Below are positions 1 to 9,234 of a stretch of DNA of 64,000 nt, piece by piece; the stretch's first letter is position 1; every line of letters begins with the position of its first letter. A program made the translations under genes and the position numbers. The notes under the pieces are model-generated. The model was not told the origin of the DNA and did not search any database. It worked only from the letters and a program-made list of their open reading frames with translations. Source of the DNA: Gemmatimonadota bacterium (GTDB taxonomy: Bacteria > Gemmatimonadota > Gemmatimonadetes > Longimicrobiales > Gaopeijiaceae); NCBI GenBank assembly GCA_022825135.1, contig JAJDYN010000040.1:96223-160222 (forward strand). Reading direction: 5' to 3'.

Positions 1-644
1 TGCCACTCGCTGTCGGTGCCGCGCCATCCCAGGGAGACGACGCTGTAGAACTTCTTGCGCAGCCCGCGCGCCTGGTCGCGTGCCGCGGCCAGATCCGGGA
101 TGGTCCCCAGGTAGAAGAACACGGCCGACACGGTGAAGTAGGTCGTCACGGCGAAGACGTCCCAGACCAGCGGCGACTTGAAGTTGGGCCAGAGGAAGCG
201 CGAATTGGGGTAGGGGATGAGCCAGTACGCGTGCCAGACCCGGCCCACGTGAATCAGCGGGAAGAGGCCGGCGGTCATGACCGCGAACACCGTCATCGCC
301 TCCGCCAGCCGGTAGACCGACTGCCGCCAGGGCGCGCGGAAGAGGAAGAGGATGGCGGAGATGAGCGTGCCCGAGTGGGCGATGCCGACCCAGAAGACGA
401 AGGTGGTGATGTAGGCGCCCCAGCCGATGGGGGCGTTCAGCCCCGACAGGCCGATGCCGTTGATGATCTGGTTCGCCCACGAACCGGCGAACACCGCCAG
501 CCCCAGCGAGGCCAGTCCGAAGAGAATCCACCAGCCGCGCCCGGGACGCCCCAGAATCTTGAGGACGTCCTCGTTGACCTGCTGGTAGGACCCGACATCC
601 GGGTGGGCTACCGCGCCGCGGGGTGCTTCCGTCGCTGTGGCCAT
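1..644 (-). CDS. actC: Alternative complex III subunit ActC (NrfD family), partial
   Basis: Polytopic quinol-interacting membrane subunit of alternative complex III, which passes electrons from quinol to the ActB iron-sulfur subunit and on to cytochromes. About 214 codons are visible before the left edge cuts the gene. The N-terminus is cytoplasmic-looking, followed by hydrophobic segments such as WWILFGLASLGLAVF and a charged-poor helix with FWVGIAHSGTLISAILF, the NrfD/PsrC-type core. Further on come GRVWHAYWLIPYPNS and a TTYFTVSAVFFYLGT helix. The start is ATG at 642-644, about 50 bases after the actB stop, so it is the third gene of a leftward actABC operon. actD and later genes would lie outside the window. 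Confidence 0.9.
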   Translation of the reverse strand, partial: MATATEAPRGAVAHPDVGSYQQVNEDVLKILGRPGRGWWILFGLASLGLAVFAGSWANQIINGIGLSGLNAPIGWGAYITTFVFWVGIAHSGTLISAILFLFRAPWRQSVYRLAEAMTVFAVMTAGLFPLIHVGRVWHAYWLIPYPNSRFLWPNFKSPLVWDVFAVTTYFTVSAVFFYLGTIPDLAAARDQARGLRKKFYSVVSLGWRGTDSEW

Positions 645-696
645 CCTTCTCCCGGGCGCGTGTTCGCCGGCCAGCGGGCCGGAGGGCGCCCTGCTT

Positions 697-3600
697 CTAG
701 TGTCCTGCCGCCGCCGGCTCGTGGAACGTTACCTTCCGCTGGTAGGTGACCGCCGGCTGTGTGTTGATCAGATCGTCGAGCACCCGGTACGAACGCTCGT
801 TCGCGGTGACCTGGGCCACCCGCGAGTTGGGATCCCGGATGTTGCCGAAGACGATGGCCTCGGCCGGGCAGCTCTGCTGGCAGGCCGTCACCACCTCGCC
901 GTCGGCGATGGCCCGTCCCTCGAGCACCGACTGGTTTTCCACCTCGCGAATCCGCTGTACGCAGAAGGTGCACTTCTCCATCACGCCCTCGCCCCGCACG
1001 GTGACGTCCGGGTTGTACTGCCAGTTGAGGGGCTCGGGCACGTCCGAATACTCGTACCAGTTGAACACCCGCACCTTGTAGGGGCAGTTGTTGGCGCAGT
1101 ACCGGGTGCCCACGCAGCGATTGTACACCTGCGCGTTAAGTCCGTCCGGGGTGTGGTAGGCCGCGAACACCGGGCACACCGGCTCGCAGGGCGCGTTGCC
1201 GCAGTGCTGGCAGAGCATGGGCGTGAAGCGCACGTCGACCGGGCCCGCGTGAGACGCGTCCACGGTTTCGAAGTAGTTCTCGATGCGCATCCACTGGATG
1301 TCGCGGCCCATGAGGAGCTGTTCCTCCTGGACCACGGGCACGTTGTTCTCGGCCTGGCAGGCGGTCACGCAGGCGCTGCACCCGGTGCACTTGTCCAGGT
1401 CGATGGCCATGGCCCAGCGGGGGGTGGTTTCCGGATCGTACTCGCCGTGCTGTGCTCCCGGTAGCGGGAAATCGCCGGGCTCCCCGTCCGCGGGGACGGG
1501 GACAAAGCCGCCGACCTCCTGCAGCTCGTAGAGGTCGTGCTCCGCGTGCTCCTCTTCGGCATGGCCGATGTCGGCGAGCGCGACGGCGGGCGCGATGTTG
1601 CGGTCTTCCTGGGTATGTCCCGAGCCGTGGATGCTCGCGAGCTTGCGCCACTCCCCGGTGGGTTCGACCGCAACGCGGGTGGCGAGATGGACCATGCCGC
1701 CCGATGCCTGCTCCGACTCGGCCGGGAGCAAGACCATGGGGTTCACCCCGTTTCCGTCGGCGTAGCGGCCGTAGCCCGTGTGTCCGGTGCCCATGGCGAT
1801 GGCGGCGACGTCCTCGCGGACACCTGCGTACGGCCATACAGGCAGTTCCACCTGGCCGTGCGGCGAACCCACGCGCACGATGTCGCCCTCGCGGAGCCCG
1901 TGTCGCTGCGCCGTGGCCGGATGCAGCTCCAGCCACGAATGCCAGGTGATCTTGCTGACCGGGTCGGGGAGTTCCTGCATCCACGAGCGGTTGGCCTGGC
2001 GTCCGTCCCCGAAGCGGGACGACGGATACACGACCAGCGCCAGTCCGTCCTGGTCGCCGTCCAGCGAGGGCACGTCGAACCCGACCGCGGGGTCCGGGGA
2101 AAGCAGCTCCGCGGCGTCCTCCGGCTCGTCGGTCGCGGAGAACACCACTCCCCGGCGCAGGGCCTCGCGCCAGAAGCCGTCGAAGTCGTCTTCTCCCGCG
2201 AGCCCCATCTCCTGCCAGCGGGCGCGCACATACCCCTGGAAGTCGCCGGCGCCCAGGTTCTGGCCCAGGGCGTTCGCCGCGGACAGCAGCACGTCCCCGG
2301 TGGCTCTGGCGTCGAACAGGGGAACGGGCCTCATGACCGGTTGCTGCACTGCGTGCACGCCCGGGCGCGGGTGCGAGTCTCCCCACGACTCGAGCGGGTG
2401 AGTGTCGGGCAGCACCAGGTCGGCGAGGTGCGCGGTTTCGTCGAGAGCCGAGGCGAAGGACACCTTGAACGGCACCGCGCCGAACGCGTCCGCGAAGCCC
2501 GCGGCGGGCGGCAGCGAATAGGCCGGGTTGGCGCCGTGCACGAGCGCGACCGCAACCTCCCCCGCCCGCATCGAACCCATGGCGGACTCGAGCGACGCGT
2601 AGGGCGAGGACGCGGCGGCCTGATCCGGAGAGGCCAGGTGCACGGAGCGACCGATGTTGCCCGCGACGTGGTTGAGCACCAGCACCGCCAGGTTGGCTCC
2701 GGTGGCGCCCCTGTGCTGACCGCTCACGCCGGGACCCAGCGCCAGCCCGGGCCCTTCGGCCACGAAGCGCCGCGCCAGATCGGCGATCTCCTCGGTCGAG
2801 AGCCCCGCCGAATTCGCCGCCGCGTCCAGGTCGAAACCGGCCAGCAGCTCGGCGTACCCGCCCGCATCGGCCCCCTCGCCCGCGATCACCGCGGCCATGG
2901 CGAGCGCGACCGCCGCCTCGGATCCCGCGCGGATGGGGAACCATTCATCGGCGTTCTGGCCCGTCAGCGAGAGCCTCGGCGCGAGGAAGACGAAGCGTCC
3001 CTTGGAACCCATCTGGTCGATGGCGCTGGTGCGCGCGAAACCCCGGCCGTACGCCGTCGGCGACAGCCAGGTCTCAAGGAAATCGGCGCCGAAGGAAAGG
3101 ACGAAGCGGGCCGCTTCGAAGTCGTAGGCGGGAACCACATCGCGTCCGAAGGCGATGCGCGCAGCCGCGCGCAGCGGGGCTTCCGAAAGCGCCTCGTATT
3201 CGACGCGCGTACCGCCGGTCACCTCTGTGAACCGATCGAAGAGGTGGCCGAGCGCTCCTCCGTCGCTGCCGGTGACGAGCAGCACGTTTCCGCCCGCCGC
3301 GCCCAGCCGGTCGACCAGTTGCGCCTCGGCGTCCTCCCAGCTGACCGGCACGAAGCCGTCCCCGTTCCGCATCATCGGGCCCGCGAGACGATCCGGGTTG
3401 TACAGCCCCTGCAGGGCCGAATGCCCGCGCGCGCACAACGCGCCTCCCGAGACCGGATGTCCGGGGTTGCCCTCGATCTTCACCGCGCGCCCCTCGCGCG
3501 TGCGCACCCAGGTGCCGCACCCGGCCGGGCATTCCCCACACACGGACGCATACCAGGTCGCGACTCCCGGCGTGATCTCCTCGGGCGGGACCACATACGG

Positions 3601-3780
3601 GATGAGTTTCTCCACGTTCTCGGTGGAGCAGCCGAACATCGTGGCCCCGGCCCCCGATGCGCCCACCACCCGAAGGAAGTCCCGGCGCTGGATGCCGCCG
3701 CTCATGGGCTCTCGCTTCTCACTGGATTCCCGGTCGTGGTCATGGGCATTGCGTTCTCGCTTCCGGCGGTGGCTGCTCAT
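697..3780 (-). CDS. actB: Alternative complex III subunit ActB, molybdopterin-like plus ferredoxin fusion
   Basis: Large peripheral subunit of alternative complex III, 1027 aa. A twin-arginine signal (QRRDFLRVVGASGAG near residues 31-45) precedes a molybdopterin-oxidoreductase-like B1 domain (about 60-700). The C-terminal B2 domain has ferredoxin-type clusters: CTGCSACVTAC, then CQHCGNAPCEPVCP, CVGTRYCANNCP and CTFCVQR with a later CQQSCP. This fused B1/B2 architecture is diagnostic of ActB. The ATG at 3780 has a GGGAG ribosome site and begins 13 bases after the actA stop. A second ATG at 3705 would put the twin-arginine motif closer to the N-terminus, so the exact start is uncertain. Confidence 0.93.
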   Translation of the reverse strand: MSSHRRKRERNAHDHDRESSEKREPMSGGIQRRDFLRVVGASGAGATMFGCSTENVEKLIPYVVPPEEITPGVATWYASVCGECPAGCGTWVRTREGRAVKIEGNPGHPVSGGALCARGHSALQGLYNPDRLAGPMMRNGDGFVPVSWEDAEAQLVDRLGAAGGNVLLVTGSDGGALGHLFDRFTEVTGGTRVEYEALSEAPLRAAARIAFGRDVVPAYDFEAARFVLSFGADFLETWLSPTAYGRGFARTSAIDQMGSKGRFVFLAPRLSLTGQNADEWFPIRAGSEAAVALAMAAVIAGEGADAGGYAELLAGFDLDAAANSAGLSTEEIADLARRFVAEGPGLALGPGVSGQHRGATGANLAVLVLNHVAGNIGRSVHLASPDQAAASSPYASLESAMGSMRAGEVAVALVHGANPAYSLPPAAGFADAFGAVPFKVSFASALDETAHLADLVLPDTHPLESWGDSHPRPGVHAVQQPVMRPVPLFDARATGDVLLSAANALGQNLGAGDFQGYVRARWQEMGLAGEDDFDGFWREALRRGVVFSATDEPEDAAELLSPDPAVGFDVPSLDGDQDGLALVVYPSSRFGDGRQANRSWMQELPDPVSKITWHSWLELHPATAQRHGLREGDIVRVGSPHGQVELPVWPYAGVREDVAAIAMGTGHTGYGRYADGNGVNPMVLLPAESEQASGGMVHLATRVAVEPTGEWRKLASIHGSGHTQEDRNIAPAVALADIGHAEEEHAEHDLYELQEVGGFVPVPADGEPGDFPLPGAQHGEYDPETTPRWAMAIDLDKCTGCSACVTACQAENNVPVVQEEQLLMGRDIQWMRIENYFETVDASHAGPVDVRFTPMLCQHCGNAPCEPVCPVFAAYHTPDGLNAQVYNRCVGTRYCANNCPYKVRVFNWYEYSDVPEPLNWQYNPDVTVRGEGVMEKCTFCVQRIREVENQSVLEGRAIADGEVVTACQQSCPAEAIVFGNIRDPNSRVAQVTANERSYRVLDDLINTQPAVTYQRKVTFHEPAAAGH

Positions 3781-3793
3781 GACTCCCGTTCGC

Positions 3794-4366
3794 TCAGTAA
3801 TGACAGACCGCGCAGTCGCGGGAGACTTCCCGTTCCACGTGGCACTGCACGCACCAACCCATGGAGAGCGGCTGGTTCACCGCCTCGATGACCGCCATCT
3901 CCTGCACCGGGCCGTGGCACTCCTGGCACTGGACCCGGGGTTCGCCGGACTCGTCGGGCGCCACGTGCCGCATGTGCGGGAAGCGCACGTGGTCCGAGAC
4001 CTTGTAGATGCGCACCCACGGGATGGCTTCCTGACGCTGGGCATAGTCGCGCACCTTGGCCACTTCCTCCGGATTGTTGCGTCCCTGGACGACCAGGTGG
4101 CAGCCCTGGCAGGTGGCAACCGGGGGGATGCCCGCGTCGACGGACCGCTCGGCGGAGAAGTGGCAATACTGACAGTCCATGCCGAAATCGCCGGCGTGAA
4201 TGTCGTGGGGGAATGCGATGGGCTGCGCCAGCGGATCCGGTTCCACGACCGCCATCTCGACGGCCGTATCGAGGCTCTCCTGGGGGGTGTCGCTCTCCTG
4301 AACGAAGGCGAGGGCGCCGAGCGTCGCGACGACTCCGGCCAGAACGGCAGTCCGCTTTCCCTTCAT
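3794..4366 (-). CDS. actA: Alternative complex III subunit ActA, pentaheme cytochrome c
   Basis: First gene of the act operon, a membrane-anchored multiheme cytochrome of 190 aa from the chosen start. A hydrophobic N-terminal helix (TAVLAGVVATLGALAF) anchors it. Five heme-binding sites follow: CQYCH, CQGCH, CQECH, CVQCH and CAVCH, the last almost at the C-terminus. This matches ActA of the complex, which carries the periplasmic hemes. The ATG at 4366 was preferred to the upstream ATG at 4423 because an AAGGAA ribosome site lies about 10 bases before it and the signal anchor then sits at the N-terminus. Confidence 0.9.
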   Translation of the reverse strand: MKGKRTAVLAGVVATLGALAFVQESDTPQESLDTAVEMAVVEPDPLAQPIAFPHDIHAGDFGMDCQYCHFSAERSVDAGIPPVATCQGCHLVVQGRNNPEEVAKVRDYAQRQEAIPWVRIYKVSDHVRFPHMRHVAPDESGEPRVQCQECHGPVQEMAVIEAVNQPLSMGWCVQCHVEREVSRDCAVCHY

Positions 4367-4465
4367 GAAGCGCGCGGTTCCTTGGCGGGTGGAGGTTTCG
4401 GGAAGGGTTCGCGCCGTTCGCATCCGGCGGCGACGGAGACACGCGGCCCATGTAGCTCGGGCCGC

Positions 4466-4494
4466 AAGTTAGGGGCACCGATGGCGAGCGTCAA
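4466..4494 (-). promoter_or_regulatory. Candidate sigma70-type promoter for the act operon
   Basis: Reading leftward, TTGACG (4494-4489), a 17-base spacer and TAACTT (4471-4466) lie about 100 bases upstream of actA. The -35 is one base from consensus, while the -10 is weak against TATAAT. It lies in the 334-base gap (4367-4700) between divergent actA and the small gene at 4701, in which I see no gene or RNA. Sequence resemblance only. Confidence 0.4.
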
Positions 4495-4700
4495 CGGAAC
4501 GGGCCGAGTGGATCGGCTGGAACCCGCAGACCGCGGTTCGCGAAAGAACACTCATGGAACGGATGCACCAACGCCCCCGCGAGGAGGCTGCTGGAGGATG
4601 AACGGGTCACGATGGCGGAGCACGCGACGAAACCGTTGCGGGAGGTCGCCCGCGGTACCCGGCCTGCCCGGGTCGAGGCGCTGGATTTCCGGGGCTGCGG

Positions 4701-5012
4701 ATGATAATGTATGCGACCATGATCGACCCTGCGGTACCCTCCGACCTGAGGCCCATGCCGGGCCAGCACCTCGCCACCATCACGTACCAGAATCGCATCT
4801 GGGACGTCTATCTGGAATTCGAGACCAAGCGATCCGCGAGCGGGGAGCCGTGCCGGGCGAAGCTCGTCTATTCGCCGGCCGATGGCGAATCCGGGGACGC
4901 CGCGCAGACCGCGGCCATTTTTGTCGAGGAATCGTACGAGCTCGCCGTGGAGAAGGCACAGAGCTTCAGGCGCCATCAACTGGAAGCGCTGCTCCGGTCC
5001 ATTCTTCCCTGA
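4701..5012 (+). CDS. Small protein of unknown function
   Basis: A 103 aa protein I do not recognise. It has a hydrophilic beta-rich middle (TITYQNRIWDVYLEFETK) and a helical C-terminus (YELAVEKAQSFRRHQLEALL). No signal peptide or metal motif is visible. The frame is supported by position: it fills the space between divergent actA and the GWxTD gene, and its stop is only five bases before that gene's likely TTG start, suggesting co-transcription. The start is uncertain because ATGs at 4701, 4707 and 4719 are all possible and none has a clear ribosome site. Confidence 0.55.
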   Translation: MIMYATMIDPAVPSDLRPMPGQHLATITYQNRIWDVYLEFETKRSASGEPCRAKLVYSPADGESGDAAQTAAIFVEESYELAVEKAQSFRRHQLEALLRSILP

Positions 5013-5017
5013 AAGCC

Positions 5018-7324
5018 TTGAGCCGGTCGCTTCGGGGGCCCCGTGGTATCCTGGCGTGGCTGACGTGGGTTCTGGTAGTGCCCGTACCCGCCTCTGCTTC
5101 CGCGAATCCCGTCCTGCCCGCGGGACCTGCGCCTCAGGAGCCGTCCGCCCAGGCAGCCCCGGTCCCGCGCGCCGTGGCCCGGGCCACGAGCCTGCTCGAA
5201 GCCGGGGACACGACGGCGGCGCTCGGACTGCTGCGCAGGGCGCGGGACGAAGACGATCGCGATCCCCACATCGCCTTCTTGCTCGGCACGCTGCTGGCGC
5301 GCACCGCACCCCTGGAGGAGACCGACTTCAGGCAGCGGATGGAGGCGGAAGCGTTGCTGGAGGAGGCGTACGAGGGACTCCACGAAGACGCCGGCGTGCT
5401 GCTGGAGATGGCGCTGCTCAAGCGGCGCCAGTTCATGCGCGTGGACGCGCGCAGGATTCTGGAGCGCACCGTGGCGTCCGAAAGCAGCCGCGCGGTGGAA
5501 CCCCGGGTCCTGGCCCAGTCGCACTTTGTGCTGGCGCGCATCCTCACCGAGGAGATGGAGGACTTCGAGCATCTGGTCTTTCTGCCCGCCGGATGGCGGC
5601 GGGACGGGTCGCCGGGGACGGACGAGTACGCGGGATCGACGCGCTGTCCCGCCGGGGTCCAGGCCTTCTGCCTCAACTACACGGAACCCCGCACCTTCAA
5701 CCGCCAGCTGGCCGGCGCGGGCCGCGCCAGCGACCGGGACGTGGACTACCCCCCGCGGATCGAAGCCCACTACCGGGCTGCTCTGTCGTACGTACCCGAC
5801 CACCCGCAGGCCGCCCGCGGACTGCTCGCGCTGCTCCATCGCCAGGGCCGTTTCGAGGACATGGCGACCGAGGCACAGCGCCTGGCCGAGGTGAACCCCG
5901 ACGATCCCTACGCGCACATCTTTCTCGGGCTGGCGTTCTACGAGTCGCTGGACTGGACCGCCGCCCGCGATGCCTTCGACACCGGTCTCGCTCTCATGCC
6001 TCCGGCCGAGCGCGTCCCCTACGACAACGTTTCCTACCTGCTCGACGAGGAGGACAGGGCCTCGTACGGACAGCTCGAGGCGGAGCAGGCGCGGGAATAC
6101 GAGCGCATCCTGTGGGCCAAGTCCGATCCGCTCTTCCTGATTCCGGAAAACGAGCGGGCGATGGAGCACATCGCACGCGTCACCTACGCGGAGCTGGCCT
6201 TCGGCGACCTCGAGCGGCGCCTGCCCGGCTGGAGCAGCGACCGGGGCCAGGTCCTCATACGCTACGGCCTGCCGGAGAACATCTGGATGCTGCGCCAGGA
6301 CGGCGCCGGCGCGGGGCTCGGAGGCGCGGCTCAGCGAGCCGGATCCAACAGCAACGGACGGTGGATCTTCTGGAACTACCGGCTGGAGGTGCCCAGCTTC
6401 GTGTTCCGCCGGCAGCTCGGGTACAACCGGGTCGACTTCGACTTCGACGCGAACACGGGACAGTACCTGCGCCAGGTCAGCGAAACCGAGGCCACCACGA
6501 CCTTCGAGAGCCGTGCCGTCAACCGCTGGACGGAGATCCCCGCGCAGATCGCCCGGTTCCGGGGTGCGGCTCCCGGGCAGGTGGAGGTGCTGGCCTTTCT
6601 GCGCGCCGACCCGGACTCCTTCAATCTGTTCGAAGGCGACTCCGTGCGCGTCGGCATGTTCCTGTTCAACCGGAGCTATGAGGACTCGGCCAGCGTGACG
6701 CACGCGGTGAAGGCCGAAGACACGGGCAACGTTCTCTTCACCTTCGAGTTGCCCCGCGGAACGTTCGAATACTCGCTCGAGGGGCTGGCTGCCGAATCCC
6801 GCGTAGCCGCGCGCAACCGGGGGACGATCACCGCCATTCCGGTACGGCGCGTCGGTCTGTCCACGTCCGACCTGGTCCTGGCCGGGGGCGTGATTCCGCG
6901 TGTCGAGCAGCCCGGCGGATGGCGCGACTTCGCCATCGGCGCCTCGCGCGACCTGATCTTCGACGCGGACGACGACATCCATGTCTACATGGAGATCTAC
7001 GGGCTGACCACCGACTTCATGGGCTCGTCGGAGTACACCGTGGAGGTGACGCTGCAGGACGCTGAGCGGCGCAGCGTGGGCGCGCGCCTCCTGCGCTCGC
7101 TGGGCAACCTGATAGGCGGCGCGGAGGGCGACCTGGCCGTCCGCTTCGTGCGCAACGTCGAGCCCGTCGACGGAGTCGTGCCCGAGTACTTCTCCGTCTC
7201 GGCCGATGAAGCCGGGGAGGGGGCGCACCGGCTCATCATCGCCATCACCGACCGGACCACCGGCGCCTCCGTCAGCGTCGAGCGCGAGCTTGCCATCCGC
7301 AGGCCGGAGGACGACCCCCGATAA
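5018..7324 (+). CDS. Secreted TPR/GWxTD-domain protein
   Basis: About 768 aa. A signal peptide (ILAWLTWVLVVPVPASASA) is followed by tetratricopeptide-like helices (about 45-330, for example ATSLLEAGDTTAALGLLRRA and FLGLAFYESLDWTAARDAF). A GWxTD-type region (about 400-480) carries LPGWSSDRGQVLIRYG and GRWIFWNYRLEVP. The C-terminal third is predicted to be beta-sandwich. GWxTD proteins are common in Gemmatimonadota, Acidobacteria and Bacteroidota, and their role is unknown. No ATG start gives the signal peptide. TTG at 5018 does, but its ribosome site is weak, so the start is inferred. Confidence 0.75.
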   Translation: MSRSLRGPRGILAWLTWVLVVPVPASASANPVLPAGPAPQEPSAQAAPVPRAVARATSLLEAGDTTAALGLLRRARDEDDRDPHIAFLLGTLLARTAPLEETDFRQRMEAEALLEEAYEGLHEDAGVLLEMALLKRRQFMRVDARRILERTVASESSRAVEPRVLAQSHFVLARILTEEMEDFEHLVFLPAGWRRDGSPGTDEYAGSTRCPAGVQAFCLNYTEPRTFNRQLAGAGRASDRDVDYPPRIEAHYRAALSYVPDHPQAARGLLALLHRQGRFEDMATEAQRLAEVNPDDPYAHIFLGLAFYESLDWTAARDAFDTGLALMPPAERVPYDNVSYLLDEEDRASYGQLEAEQAREYERILWAKSDPLFLIPENERAMEHIARVTYAELAFGDLERRLPGWSSDRGQVLIRYGLPENIWMLRQDGAGAGLGGAAQRAGSNSNGRWIFWNYRLEVPSFVFRRQLGYNRVDFDFDANTGQYLRQVSETEATTTFESRAVNRWTEIPAQIARFRGAAPGQVEVLAFLRADPDSFNLFEGDSVRVGMFLFNRSYEDSASVTHAVKAEDTGNVLFTFELPRGTFEYSLEGLAAESRVAARNRGTITAIPVRRVGLSTSDLVLAGGVIPRVEQPGGWRDFAIGASRDLIFDADDDIHVYMEIYGLTTDFMGSSEYTVEVTLQDAERRSVGARLLRSLGNLIGGAEGDLAVRFVRNVEPVDGVVPEYFSVSADEAGEGAHRLIIAITDRTTGASVSVERELAIRRPEDDPR

Positions 7325-7559
7325 GGAGCCACGTCAGGGGCCGCACCCGCCTCGGGACGTCAGACAGGGCGCGCCCGCGGGATGCGGAATCCGGGAGAGA
7401 CCGGCTGAGGCCCTGTGCAAAGGTCTTGCGTTCTCTCTAAGTTGGAAGATGGGCTTGCACCAACGTTCCGGCCCGGGACGGCCGCCCTTCGGTCCTGCTC
7501 CGCCAGGCCACCGGGGAACCACTTCCGGTCTTGATTCGATTCCAACCACAGGGAAAGCC

Positions 7560-7751
7560 ATGGCCATCTATCGCTCGCTGTACTACGGCGACGTTGTCGT
7601 GGGAGTTGGGGGCAGGATCACCATCCCCCAGGAGATGCGCGACGAGCTCGGCATCGTGGAGGGGGACATGCTGCGGGTGAGAGTGGAGGCTTCGAACGGG
7701 TCGCGTCAGCTGGTCGTCTGGCGCTCGGAGGACCAGCCGGAAGACCATTAG
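7560..7751 (+). CDS. AbrB/SpoVT-like swapped-hairpin DNA-binding protein
   Basis: A 63 aa protein matching the AbrB/MazE fold: the core VGVGGRITIPQEMRDELGI followed by EGDMLRVRVE is the classic swapped-hairpin sequence. Such proteins are transition-state regulators or antitoxins. No toxin gene is adjacent, because the next gene is the convergent LuxC-like gene. The ATG at 7560 has an AGGGAA ribosome site six bases upstream. The 235 bases before it hold no recognisable gene. Confidence 0.75.
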   Translation: MAIYRSLYYGDVVVGVGGRITIPQEMRDELGIVEGDMLRVRVEASNGSRQLVVWRSEDQPEDH

Positions 7752-7767
7752 GGGGGGTGTGGTTCTT

Positions 7768-9234
7768 CTACTCCACTTCCCAGTCGACCCAGCGGACGAG
7801 CGCCCGCAAGGGGTCGCCGCCGTCGTGGTGCCACCAGGCGGGCGGCCACGCCATCCGCCGTAGCGTGGCCACCCGGGTGACGCCCGCCCCGCCGAGCTGT
7901 TCGACCAGGGAGGCAGCGCGCGCCCCGGCCCCGCACAGCCCGGCGGTCTGCAGAAACGGGCGCAGTCCAGCGAGGAGTCCTGCGACCCGCTCCAGGTCGG
8001 CAACGGGCTTCACCCAGGCGAAACGGCCCAGGCAGGACGGCGAGAAGGCCGGGTCGGGGTCGTAGGCGACCGTCCACTCCACCCCCGCCGGGCGGAAGAC
8101 CCGCACACCTTCGCCCGCTGCCTGCTTCAGCTCCCAGGTGCCGCGCAACTGCTGCACCTTCGACGCGACCTCCGGGGGAGCGGGGCCGGCGGGTAGATCC
8201 CGCTCGAGCGCGGCCATGGCGGCGGCCAGGCGGGCGGCCCACTCGGCGGGCGTGAGCGCGCCGCCTTCCTCCACCCAGAAGAGGTGGGGGGAAACGCAAC
8301 CCCTCTGGTCGAATGCGGCTACCGCGCGCGCGGCGTCCATGGCGGTTCGGTTCGCCTGCCCGGCGGCGAGCGCTTCCCGGCCGACCAGGGCGACCCCGAC
8401 CCGGTGGGAGTACGCCACCAGGGGAGTGGTGGCGGGGAGCCGGGCGCGCACGGCCTTGACCGTGTCGGCGCCGCCGTACACCACCACCAGGCCGGCGCGG
8501 GAGAGCACCTCCGCCTCGACCGTGTCGGCGCCGCCCGGCCAGTAGAGCACGGCCAGGGCGGCCGCCAGCCCCGGGTCGCAGTCGGCCAGGGCGCGGGCGT
8601 AGAGCACCGGCAGCACGGCGTCATGGAGGCCGGGCTTGAGGAGCACGGGCGAGCGCGCCAGGAGCGCCCGCGCCACCCCTCCGACCGACACGCCGGCCAC
8701 GTTGCCCGCGCCCAGTTGAACGATCAGGCGGTGGCCGAACGCACGCACGCGCGACCCGCCGGGCCCGGGCCGGAAGCCGTCGAGCACCGCCGGGTCGGGG
8801 AACTGCGCGCGCACCAGCCGCGCCAGGCGGTCGGCGGTCCAGTCGCGCGCCATCCCGTCCAGGACCTCCCGGGCCATGGCGGTGGAGAGCCCGGCGGCGG
8901 GGGGCAGCAGGTCGAGCGCTTCCTTGCGGATCGGGTCGGCGGGATCCAGAAAGCGCGCCCCGGCGCGGCCCAGCGACGCCACCAGCGAGTCGGTGCGGCG
9001 CTCGTGCAGGCGGGCGCCCGCTTCGACCAGGTGGTCGCACAGGCAACGCGCGAACGCGGGGTCGGGGGTGGGGAAGCGGAGCCGCAGGTCGCCGCTCACG
9101 GAGGTGGTGGAGAAGGCGGTCGGCGCCGTGCCCGGGTGCTCCGCTCCGCGCGCGTGCGGCGGGAGTTCCGCTGCGGCGGAGGCTGCCCGCCCCGGCACCC
9201 CGGGAGGCAGCCACCAGGCCGGGAACGTCCTCAT
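7768..9234 (-). CDS. LuxC-like acyl-CoA/acyl-protein reductase
   Basis: An aldehyde-dehydrogenase-fold protein of 488 aa resembling LuxC, which reduces an acyl thioester to a fatty aldehyde with NADPH. The likely catalytic cysteine is in FDQRGCVSPHLFWVEE (about residue 310). The cofactor-binding part includes LVVVYGGADTVKAVRARLP and a typical ALLARSPVLLKPG stretch. Its ATG overlaps the stop of the LuxE-like gene in an ATGA, so the two are translationally coupled. LuxD and luciferase genes (luxAB) are absent, so this is probably not bioluminescence. The long-chain acyl substrate is inferred from the family. Confidence 0.8.
   Translation of the reverse strand: MRTFPAWWLPPGVPGRAASAAAELPPHARGAEHPGTAPTAFSTTSVSGDLRLRFPTPDPAFARCLCDHLVEAGARLHERRTDSLVASLGRAGARFLDPADPIRKEALDLLPPAAGLSTAMAREVLDGMARDWTADRLARLVRAQFPDPAVLDGFRPGPGGSRVRAFGHRLIVQLGAGNVAGVSVGGVARALLARSPVLLKPGLHDAVLPVLYARALADCDPGLAAALAVLYWPGGADTVEAEVLSRAGLVVVYGGADTVKAVRARLPATTPLVAYSHRVGVALVGREALAAGQANRTAMDAARAVAAFDQRGCVSPHLFWVEEGGALTPAEWAARLAAAMAALERDLPAGPAPPEVASKVQQLRGTWELKQAAGEGVRVFRPAGVEWTVAYDPDPAFSPSCLGRFAWVKPVADLERVAGLLAGLRPFLQTAGLCGAGARAASLVEQLGGAGVTRVATLRRMAWPPAWWHHDGGDPLRALVRWVDWEVE

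Noticed and set aside
1537..3891. A long plus-strand open frame opposite actB, and similar long frames opposite Lon and the GWxTD gene
   Set aside because: They mirror the codon bias of GC-rich genes on the other strand. Their translations are Arg/Gly/His-rich with no domain, signal or ribosome site.
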